DNA from: Flavobacterium sp. LC2016-01 | Lineage (GTDB): Bacteria > Bacteroidota > Bacteroidia > Flavobacteriales > Flavobacteriaceae | Reading direction: 5' to 3' | Length of the DNA stretch: 64,000 nucleotides | Assembly: GCF_009711135.1 (NCBI RefSeq) | Contig: NZ_WMIC01000005.1 | Span: 372,001-436,000 of the forward strand | In this document: positions 43,398 through 50,848 of the stretch, one piece after another | Numbering within the stretch: the first letter of the stretch is position 1 | How the letters are laid out: each line of letters starts with the position of its first letter | Position numbers and translations under genes: made by a program | Notes under the pieces: model-generated | Seen by the model: the letters and a program-made list of their open reading frames with translations, nothing else | Databases searched by the model: none | What the model was told of the DNA's origin: nothing

Positions 43398-44990
43398 TTA
43401 ATCAAACTCAGAAGTAAAGTATAATTTCACACTTGGATATTTACTTTGTGTCATTTGAATAGTAAAATCTGAATCGGCTAAAAACACTAATTGTCCATAT
43501 TTGTCATGTGCCAAGAATTTTTGCTTAATACGCTTAAATTCTTTGAATTCTTCATTTTTAGCATCATCCGGTTTTACCCAGCATGCTTTATGAACAGGGA
43601 AATTTTCGTAGGTACATTTTGCACCATATTCGTGCTCTAAACGATATTGAATAACTTCATATTGAAGCGCGCCCACAGTTCCGATAACTTTACGGTTATT
43701 CATTTCTAAAGTAAACAGCTGCGCCACACCTTCATCCATTAACTGATCGACTCCTTTTTCTAATTGCTTAGCTTTCATCGGATCAGCATTATTGATATAT
43801 CTAAAATGTTCTGGAGAGAAACTTGGAATTCCTTTAAAACTCATGATTTCACCTTCAGTCAAGGTGTCTCCAATTTTAAAGTTTCCTGTATCGTGCAAAC
43901 CAACAATATCTCCTGGATAAGAGATGTCTACAATTTCTTTTTTCTCAGCAAAGAATGCATTCGGACTAGAAAATTTTAAATTTTTCTTTTGACGAACGTG
44001 GTAATATGGTTTGTTTCTTTCGAAAGTTCCAGAAACAATTTTTATAAAAGCTAAACGGTCACGGTGTTTCGGATCCATATTAGCGTGGATTTTAAACACA
44101 AAACCAGACATTTTTTCTTCTGCTGGATCAACCAAACGAGTTTCAGAATCTTTTGGTCTTGGAGAAGGAGCAATCGTCACAAAACAATCTAGCAATTCAC
44201 GAACTCCAAAATTATTTAAAGCTGAACCGAAGAATACAGGCTGAATTTTTCCGTCTAAATAATCTTGACGTTCAAATTTTGGATAAACTTCATCAATCAA
44301 TTCTAATTCTTCACGAAGTTTTTCAGCTGCTTTTTGACCCACAATTTTATCTAATTCTGGATTATTCTGAACATCAGAGAAAGCAATTGTTTCTTCAATG
44401 TTTTTACGGCTGTCTCCGCTGAAAAGATTGATATTTTCTTCCCATAAGTTGTAAATTCCCTGGAAATCATAACCCATTCCGATAGGGAAACTTAGCGGTG
44501 TAACTTTTAATCCTAATTTTTGTTCCACTTCATCCATCAAATCGAAAGCATCTTTACCTTCACGATCTAATTTATTGATGAAAACAATCATTGGAATATT
44601 ACGCATTCTACAAACTGAAACCAATTTTTCAGTTTGTTCCTCAACCCCTTTTGCAACGTCAATAACAACAATTACACTGTCAACAGCGGTTAAAGTTCTA
44701 AAAGTATCTTCAGCAAAATCCTTGTGTCCAGGTGTATCAAGAATGTTGATTTTTTTATCTTTATAATTAAAAGCAAGCACAGAAGTTGAAACCGAAATAC
44801 CTCTCTGGCGTTCGATTTCCATAAAGTCACTCGTTGCTCCTTTTTTAATTTTATTGTTTTTTACAGCTCCGGCTTCTTGAATAGCACCTCCAAATAACAA
44901 TAATTTTTCAGTTAAAGTTGTTTTACCGGCATCGGGATGCGATATAATTCCGAATGTTCTTCTGCGTTGTATTTCTTTTAAAAAGCTCAT
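43398..44990 (-). CDS. prfC: Peptide chain release factor 3
   Basis: A 530-residue GTPase that recycles release factors 1 and 2 from the ribosome after termination. The G1 motif is SHPDAGKTTLTE, followed by G2 RGISVSTSV, G3 DTPGHKDF and G4 NKLDREGKD. The C-terminal segments resemble the RF3 type rather than EF-G (ALQYEVIQYRLEHEYGAKC). Length agrees with RF3. A -7-like TACTTTTG (minus strand, 45017 to 45010) lies just upstream. Confidence 0.95.
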   Translation of the reverse strand: MSFLKEIQRRRTFGIISHPDAGKTTLTEKLLLFGGAIQEAGAVKNNKIKKGATSDFMEIERQRGISVSTSVLAFNYKDKKINILDTPGHKDFAEDTFRTLTAVDSVIVVIDVAKGVEEQTEKLVSVCRMRNIPMIVFINKLDREGKDAFDLMDEVEQKLGLKVTPLSFPIGMGYDFQGIYNLWEENINLFSGDSRKNIEETIAFSDVQNNPELDKIVGQKAAEKLREELELIDEVYPKFERQDYLDGKIQPVFFGSALNNFGVRELLDCFVTIAPSPRPKDSETRLVDPAEEKMSGFVFKIHANMDPKHRDRLAFIKIVSGTFERNKPYYHVRQKKNLKFSSPNAFFAEKKEIVDISYPGDIVGLHDTGNFKIGDTLTEGEIMSFKGIPSFSPEHFRYINNADPMKAKQLEKGVDQLMDEGVAQLFTLEMNNRKVIGTVGALQYEVIQYRLEHEYGAKCTYENFPVHKACWVKPDDAKNEEFKEFKRIKQKFLAHDKYGQLVFLADSDFTIQMTQSKYPSVKLYFTSEFD

Positions 44991-45089
44991 ATTTCGTATA
45001 AATAGGTTGCAAAAGTACTATTAAATACGGCTTTATAAAAATATTCACTTCTTAAATTTGGAAGTCTTTAATCATTAAGAGGTTTTTTA

Positions 45090-45122
45090 GAAAAAAATAA
45101 GGCTGTTTTGCAACAGCCTTAT
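45090..45122 (-). terminator. Terminator of the amylase gene
   Basis: ATAAGGCTGTT (45097-45107) and 45112-45122 form an 11-bp stem. The A run at 45091-45097 becomes a T run after the hairpin in the minus-strand transcript. Confidence 0.88.
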
Positions 45123-45135
45123 GTAGTCTTTTCAA

Positions 45136-46578
45136 TTACTGATTAATTGACCAAATTGAATATCCTTTTGGCGGACACTGGATTTTTACCCATTTATCGG
45201 CTTGCGTAGTTGGATACCAAGTCGAGTTTCCTGTAAAATCTTTAATTTGTGTATTTGCCCAATTAGTCTGAATCCATCTTTCCTGCCAAACATCAGAATT
45301 GTTGATGTAAACTACTAAACCAGGATTTCCGTTATAACCATTTCTTCTTGCTACATATTCGTCGTTATCTGAATATAAGATCGAAGTTGTTCCGGTTGCT
45401 TTGTTGTTATGAATCCAGATCAAATTATTTAATTTATTTTTATCCAGCCATTCTTCATAATCTCTGTAGAAAATTGTTGGATAACCTTCATGAGTCAATA
45501 TATAAGAATAAGCTAAAAGTTTGCTCCAAATTTCATCGGTATCATGATTGGTAACAAAAGTTACTGCTTTGTATGGATTTCGTTTCCACATCATATCATC
45601 ATTTAAAAGAGCAAGATTATTTCCGTCAAAGGCATCATTCATTTTGTAATAGCAGGCAAAATCAAATACAGAACTATTAGCATTGTTTGCCCAATCGTTT
45701 AATACGTTTACATTCGAATCCCATAATTCTCCAACAGAAAATCCGCCAACATTTGCGTTCCAATCATGTATAACCCATGGAGCAAAACCTTTAACGTAAT
45801 CAAATCTCCATCCGTCAAATTTCATAGTATTTTTATAATATTTTCCAACACCATCTGCTCTCAGCCAAAGCCAGTCTTGAACATTTGGAGCAGCATGGCA
45901 TAAATCAGGAAATCCTCCAAACGAACCTTCATCATTATTACCAAAACTGTTTTTATAAAAATCATTATAAGTACGTTTGAATTTTCCTGAAGCAATTCCA
46001 TTAAAATTAGTCCAAGTATTTGTTCCAGTAAACGGATTCGCCTCAGATTGTCCTCCACTGTTGTGATTGATTACAATGTCTGCATATACCTTCATATTTT
46101 CGGTATGTGCTTTTGTAATCAAGTTTACTAATTCTGTTTTTGAACCAAAACGGGTTTCGATGCTTCCATTTTGATTGTAATCGCCAAAGTCAAAATAATC
46201 AGTTGGATCATAACCCATTGAAAACGCACCGTTTTGCGCTTTTGAAGCTGGAGGAAGCCAAATAGAACCAATTCCCGCATTTGACCATGCAGTGACTTTA
46301 CCGCTGACAGTGTCCCACCAAGTTCCTCCTGCTGGAACATCCCAATAAAAGGCCTGCATCATAACGCCTCCGCCGGGATTGTCAACATATTTTCCAGTTG
46401 GTGAGGATTTTGATGCTCCTGTGCTGAAAGGTTTTCCGTCATGATTTGTAACATTGATGATCTCGAATTTCTGACTTTCCGCTTTTGAATCATTCTCTAA
46501 CGTTTCATTTTGTGAACACGAGCATAAAACGGCTGTAATCATGCCCAGAAACAAAAACTTTTTTTGTGGTTTTTTCAT
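45136..46578 (-). CDS. Lipoprotein alpha-amylase, GH13 (subfamily 7-like)
   Basis: A 480-residue GH13 alpha-amylase that cuts alpha-1,4 links in starch or glycogen-type glucans. It has a lipoprotein signal (ending LCSC, Cys21), so it is probably attached at the cell surface or periplasm. The catalytic residues are visible: nucleophile Asp260 in DGWRFDYVKGF, acid/base Glu284 in VGELWDSN and Asp346 in FVTNHDTDE, plus region I ADIVINH. Segments such as YRDYEEWLDKNKLNNLIWIH closely recall the GH13_7 amylases of Thermococcus and Pyrococcus (from memory). The gene stands alone, with no SusCD partner or glucan cluster beside it. Confidence 0.9.
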   Translation of the reverse strand: MKKPQKKFLFLGMITAVLCSCSQNETLENDSKAESQKFEIINVTNHDGKPFSTGASKSSPTGKYVDNPGGGVMMQAFYWDVPAGGTWWDTVSGKVTAWSNAGIGSIWLPPASKAQNGAFSMGYDPTDYFDFGDYNQNGSIETRFGSKTELVNLITKAHTENMKVYADIVINHNSGGQSEANPFTGTNTWTNFNGIASGKFKRTYNDFYKNSFGNNDEGSFGGFPDLCHAAPNVQDWLWLRADGVGKYYKNTMKFDGWRFDYVKGFAPWVIHDWNANVGGFSVGELWDSNVNVLNDWANNANSSVFDFACYYKMNDAFDGNNLALLNDDMMWKRNPYKAVTFVTNHDTDEIWSKLLAYSYILTHEGYPTIFYRDYEEWLDKNKLNNLIWIHNNKATGTTSILYSDNDEYVARRNGYNGNPGLVVYINNSDVWQERWIQTNWANTQIKDFTGNSTWYPTTQADKWVKIQCPPKGYSIWSINQ

Positions 46579-46925
46579 AATAGATTTGGTTAAAATGGTT
46601 AATAAAGTTTGTGATTAGATAATTTTTAAGCTTTAAAACGTGGATATTCTTATTTTTAAGACGAAAAAATATTAATTACGCATCGAATGTAGGTTTTTTT
46701 TGATTCAATTTTTTTTTGCAGGAAAATAGTTATACAACGAAAACGTTATAGTGTTAAAAACTTTTTTTAGAAGTCTTATTTTTAAAGGGTTGTGTTTTTG
46801 ATAAAAAATGTCTTTTAGAGAAATTATGCTTTTCATGAGCATATTTTGACGGATTAAAAACGGTTTCTTATTTATGAATGAAAAGACCAATCTCTATAAT
46901 TTTTTGTTAATAGTATATGCGATAG

Positions 46926-46955
46926 TTGTATTATGTAATTGAATTGTTATTTTTG
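46926..46955 (+). promoter_or_regulatory. Candidate promoter of the SurA-like gene
   Basis: TTG (46926-46928), a 19-bp spacer and TATTTTTG (46948-46955) match both elements, implying a leader of about 135 nt. The 519-bp divergent region 46579-47097 holds this element and an AACGTTATA word (46742-46750); no clear amylase promoter and no gene were found. Confidence 0.5.
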
Positions 46956-47097
46956 TTCGTTATAAGTAAAAGAACTAGAGTTTAATTGTTTACTGGTTTT
47001 AAAGTTCAGCTTTAAAAATGAGGCAATTGAGGGTTTAGTTTTTAAAAAACGATAATTCTAAAAACAAGATCTTTACATTTAAATTAAATCTAAAATA

Positions 47098-48528
47098 ATG
47101 TTATTAAAAAAATTACAGCTAAAAACAATTGATTACAAGCTTGTACTGACAATGTGTTTTTTACTTTTTTTCAGCTCAATGGTTTCAGCTCAGGAAATTA
47201 TTCCAGATGCTGTAGCGCAAAAACCGGTTGAAGCTCATGTTGGAGGACAAAAAATTGACGGTATTATCGCTACCGTTGGAGATTATATTGTTTTAGATTC
47301 AGATATTGATAAAGGCTTTTTAGAAATTACTGCGCAGGGCGGTTCTGTAAAAGATATTACAAGATGCCAGATGCTTGGTAAACTTTTAGAAGATAAGTTA
47401 TACGCGCACCAGGCAATTCAAGACAGTATTATTGTTAGTGATGCCGAGGTTAGAGGTATGATGGAAGACCGTTTGAATTATATGGTAAAACAGGTTGGAG
47501 ATATCAATAAAGTTGTTGAATACTACAAAAAAAGTTCTGTTGAAGAATTCAAAACGTATTTTGCTGACATCTTAAAAGAGCAAAAATTATCTTCAGAAAT
47601 GAGAGATAAAATCGTTAAAGAAGTTGAAATCACACCTGAAGAAGTTCGTAATTTCTTTAAGAAAATTCCAAAAGATGAATTACCGACTTTTGGAGCCGAA
47701 ATGGAAGTAGCACAAATTGTTGTAGAACCTAAAGTTTCAAAAGAAGACAAGCAAAAAGTAATTGACAGATTGAACGCAATACGTCAAGATGTTATTGAAG
47801 GAGCCAGTTTTGCTACAAAAGCCGTTTTATATTCGCAGGATCCTGGATCATCTGCAAACGGAGGATATTATAAAATGACAAGAAGAACACCTTTTTTGAA
47901 AGAGTTTAAAGATGTTGCTTTTAGTTTGCAGGAAGGTGAAATTTCACAGCCTTTTGAAACCATTTATGGATTTCATATTATTATGGTAGACAAGATTAAA
48001 GGACAAGAAGTTGAATTGCGACATATTTTAATCTCGCCAACGGTTTCTGAAGCTGCTTTAAAAGAAGCTAAGGAAAGAATCACAAACATTCGTAATAAGA
48101 TCATAAATAAAGAACTTTCATTTGCAGATGCTGCTAGAACAGAATCTGATGAAAAAGAAACAAGAGCAAACGGAGGTACATTAGTAAACCCTAATACGCA
48201 GGATACACGTTTTGAATTGACTAAAATGGATCCGCAATTGTATGGCCAAGTTTCAAATTTGAAAGATACAGAGGTATCTCAGCCACTTTTAAATGTAGAT
48301 GAAAAAAGCAGTAAAAAGACCTATAAAATAATCACGGTAACAAACAGAATCAACGAGCATACCGCAGATTATGCAATGGATTATACAAAAATTAAAGATC
48401 TTGCATTAAAAGAAAAACAAATTAATGCAATCGCAAAATGGTTTGATGCGAAGATTAAAGATACTTACATTAAAATTATTGGCGAATACAGAGACTGTGC
48501 TTTTGCTAATAATTGGCTGAAAAAATAA
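47098..48528 (+). CDS. SurA-like periplasmic peptidyl-prolyl isomerase
   Basis: A 476-residue exported chaperone resembling SurA, which escorts outer-membrane proteins through the periplasm. It has a signal peptide of about 31 residues (ending MVSAQ), a SurA N-terminal region (VGDYIVLDSDIDKGFLEI and LLEDKLYAHQAI), and two parvulin domains at about residues 200-300 and 305-415. Both parvulin units keep family features (GGYYKMTRRTPFLKEFKDVAFSL, and LRHILISPTVSE with ADAARTESDE). Large outer-membrane proteins such as the two SusCs here would be plausible clients. A terminator-like hairpin separates it from moxR. Confidence 0.9.
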   Translation: MLLKKLQLKTIDYKLVLTMCFLLFFSSMVSAQEIIPDAVAQKPVEAHVGGQKIDGIIATVGDYIVLDSDIDKGFLEITAQGGSVKDITRCQMLGKLLEDKLYAHQAIQDSIIVSDAEVRGMMEDRLNYMVKQVGDINKVVEYYKKSSVEEFKTYFADILKEQKLSSEMRDKIVKEVEITPEEVRNFFKKIPKDELPTFGAEMEVAQIVVEPKVSKEDKQKVIDRLNAIRQDVIEGASFATKAVLYSQDPGSSANGGYYKMTRRTPFLKEFKDVAFSLQEGEISQPFETIYGFHIIMVDKIKGQEVELRHILISPTVSEAALKEAKERITNIRNKIINKELSFADAARTESDEKETRANGGTLVNPNTQDTRFELTKMDPQLYGQVSNLKDTEVSQPLLNVDEKSSKKTYKIITVTNRINEHTADYAMDYTKIKDLALKEKQINAIAKWFDAKIKDTYIKIIGEYRDCAFANNWLKK

Positions 48529-48544
48529 TTTTTATTAAATAAAT

Positions 48545-48586
48545 AAAAGAGTTAGTTTTATGAATCCATAGAGCTGACTCTTTTTT
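48545..48586 (+). terminator. Terminator after the SurA-like gene
   Basis: AAAAGAGTTAG (48545-48555) pairs with CTGACTCTTTT (48574-48584) with one wobble pair and a T run. It suggests that moxR is at least partly separately expressed, although no clear promoter was found for it. Confidence 0.75.
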
Positions 48587-48605
48587 AATTTAAAAACATA
48601 CTTAA

Positions 48606-49559
48606 ATGTCTGACGTAACAGCAATTCATAATTTAGTTCAAAAACGAAACGAGTTAAAATCAGAAATAGCAAAAATCATTGTAGGACAAGATGCAGTAGT
48701 TGATCAAATTTTACTGTGTATATTTTCAGGAGGACACGCTTTATTAATTGGAGTTCCGGGTTTGGCAAAAACTTTAATGATTAATACTTTGTCTCAAGCA
48801 TTAGGCTTAGATTTTAAAAGAATTCAGTTTACGCCAGATTTAATGCCTTCGGATATTTTAGGAAGTGAAATTTTAGATGAAAACAGACACTTTAAATTCA
48901 TTAAAGGACCAATTTTCTCTAATATAATTTTGGCTGACGAGATTAACAGAACACCGCCAAAAACTCAAGCTGCTTTGCTTGAAGCGATGCAGGAACGCTC
49001 GGTTACAATTGCCGGACAGAATTACAAATTAGATTTGCCGTATTTTGTTTTGGCAACACAAAACCCAATTGAGCAGGAGGGAACTTATCCTTTACCAGAA
49101 GCGCAGTTGGACCGTTTTATGTTTGCTATTAAATTAGAATATCCAACTTTTGAAGAGGAAGTTCAGGTGGTAAAACGTACTACATCTGACGTGAAAACAA
49201 CAATTAATGCTTTGTTTACAGCACAGGAAATTATCGATTTTCAGCATTTGATCCGCAGAATTCCAGTAGCAGACAATGTAATTGAATATGCGGTAACATT
49301 AGTAAGTAAAACACGCCCGGATAATAAATTGTCGAATGATTTTGTGAAAAATTATTTAGATTGGGGAGCAGGACCAAGAGCTTCTCAAAATCTGATTTTA
49401 GCAGCAAAAGCACACGCCGCTTTTAATGGTAAATTTTCGCCGGATATTGAAGACGTAAAAGCCGTAGCAACTGGAATTTTAAGACACAGAATTATTAAAA
49501 ATTATAAAGCAGATGCTGAAGGAATAACTGAAGAAGTTATCATTCAAAAACTGTTGTAA
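48606..49559 (+). CDS. MoxR-family AAA+ ATPase
   Basis: A 317-residue AAA+ ATPase of the MoxR type, often a chaperone for assembly of metal- or VWA-containing complexes. Walker A is GVPGLAKT (about residues 47-54), Walker B is IILADEINR, and sensor 1 is LATQNPIEQEGTYPLPEAQLDRF, the family signature. The C-terminal lid helices are intact. MoxR genes often precede DUF58 and VWA genes, but here the next genes are on the other strand, so its partner is not obvious. The nearby VIT/VWA-like protein (50849-53344) is one possible but unproven partner. Confidence 0.92.
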   Translation: MSDVTAIHNLVQKRNELKSEIAKIIVGQDAVVDQILLCIFSGGHALLIGVPGLAKTLMINTLSQALGLDFKRIQFTPDLMPSDILGSEILDENRHFKFIKGPIFSNIILADEINRTPPKTQAALLEAMQERSVTIAGQNYKLDLPYFVLATQNPIEQEGTYPLPEAQLDRFMFAIKLEYPTFEEEVQVVKRTTSDVKTTINALFTAQEIIDFQHLIRRIPVADNVIEYAVTLVSKTRPDNKLSNDFVKNYLDWGAGPRASQNLILAAKAHAAFNGKFSPDIEDVKAVATGILRHRIIKNYKADAEGITEEVIIQKLL

Positions 49560-49576
49560 CTATTATATTTTATGGG

Positions 49577-49616
49577 AAAGCCTGACAAGATTAAGATTTT
49601 GTCAGGCTTTTTTTAT
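49577..49616. terminator. Bidirectional terminator between moxR and xrtN
   Basis: AAAGCCTGACAA (49577-49588) with 49599-49610 form a 12-bp perfect stem followed by a T run on the plus strand. Confidence 0.9.
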
Positions 49617-50848
49617 TACTGGTTTTTTGTTGTTTCGTTAATCAGCCGCACAGATTTATTGGTGAATAGTTTGACCAAAAGAACTTCAGGAAGAGAAGTG
49701 TATTTTTTTCTGCCACATTCGTACCACCAATAGGAATTGTATTGCATATTGTTTTTCTCCATTTTTATCTGCCATATTTTTTCATTTCCTCTCGCGATTT
49801 CTTTTTTCGCTATAATTTTATAACCATTTCCTGTCCAGCAGACTAACGGATTATGAGCTGGAGTTTTAATATAAATCAGTTTGTTTGGAGTTGAAATTTT
49901 AAAAACTTCATTATTTACCCAAGTTCCATTTTGAATGAAATATTCTGGGCTTAAATCTTCAAGTAAATTGTTAGGCTGTATTTTCTTTATTTCAAAACTG
50001 GTTGCAAATAGGATTATAGTTCCAATAAGAATAACTAAGAATTTATACTGCTGTTTTTTTATTTGAGTTTCTTCTATTTTCGGTTTTAAAAATCGGATCA
50101 GAAACAGCATTGGAACAATTTGATAAAATAGAAAACATAATATTCCAATTGTATGATGCAGTGCGTTTTCTTGTGTACATTGGAATAAAATAAGCGTAAT
50201 GATTCTGAAGTAATTCGAAATTATATTAAGAATAATTACAACTACACAAAAAAGAAAAATCTGAAGGATATTGAAATATTTTGACTGTTTCTTTTCTTCT
50301 AAAGTTAATATAAAAGCACCTGACAGCAATCCGGTTTTAAACATTGACAAGCCCATGCAAGCTGTGTCGACTGTGATTTTTGCATTATTGATATAAAAAT
50401 TAACGCCTTCTATTTTATCAATTGCAATGAAATTCTTTAAAACGATATAAACATAATAACAAAGAACTTGTTTTATTTCGGTTGTCATGTAATCGAAAAA
50501 AGTACTGAATACCGAAGAGAACAATAAAATACAGATTAGCGCAATAAATGAAAATTTTTGTGTAAAACTGTAATACAATAAACAGACAAATAATGCTAAA
50601 GCTAAAAGGTGCAATGATTTAGTGTGCAAACGATAGCTTATAAACTCCAATATAAAAATCAAAGCAAAAAGTGGATAGCTTACATTAAAAGTTGTTTTAC
50701 GGCTCCCAATAAAAAACAGTCCGATTGATGCTAAAATTCCGAACAAATTAGTAGTAAGGCCCGCTGAAATTATGTTGTAGTTTAAAATCAAAAGACAACA
50801 AGCGATCAGCAGGAGAGAAGTTTTTTTGTATTCCAGTAATCGATTCAT
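49616..50848 (-). CDS. xrtN: Exosortase N (XrtN)
   Basis: A 410-residue multi-span membrane protein of the exosortase/archaeosortase group, a transpeptidase-like enzyme that cuts C-terminal sorting signals. All three expected active-site residues are placed as in the family: Cys164 in DTACMGLSMF, Arg215 in SNYFRIITL and His231/His232 in ENALHHTIGIL. About eight or more membrane helices span residues 10-285. The C-terminal soluble part (about 295-400, HNPLVCWTGNGYKI) resembles the EpsI-type domain often paired with exosortases. The start codon directly abuts the stop of the upstream VIT gene (TAA-ATG), indicating coupled translation. Exosortase N is known from Bacteroidetes with a dedicated VIT-domain substrate. 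Confidence 0.85.
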   Translation of the reverse strand: MNRLLEYKKTSLLLIACCLLILNYNIISAGLTTNLFGILASIGLFFIGSRKTTFNVSYPLFALIFILEFISYRLHTKSLHLLALALFVCLLYYSFTQKFSFIALICILLFSSVFSTFFDYMTTEIKQVLCYYVYIVLKNFIAIDKIEGVNFYINNAKITVDTACMGLSMFKTGLLSGAFILTLEEKKQSKYFNILQIFLFCVVVIILNIISNYFRIITLILFQCTQENALHHTIGILCFLFYQIVPMLFLIRFLKPKIEETQIKKQQYKFLVILIGTIILFATSFEIKKIQPNNLLEDLSPEYFIQNGTWVNNEVFKISTPNKLIYIKTPAHNPLVCWTGNGYKIIAKKEIARGNEKIWQIKMEKNNMQYNSYWWYECGRKKYTSLPEVLLVKLFTNKSVRLINETTKNQ

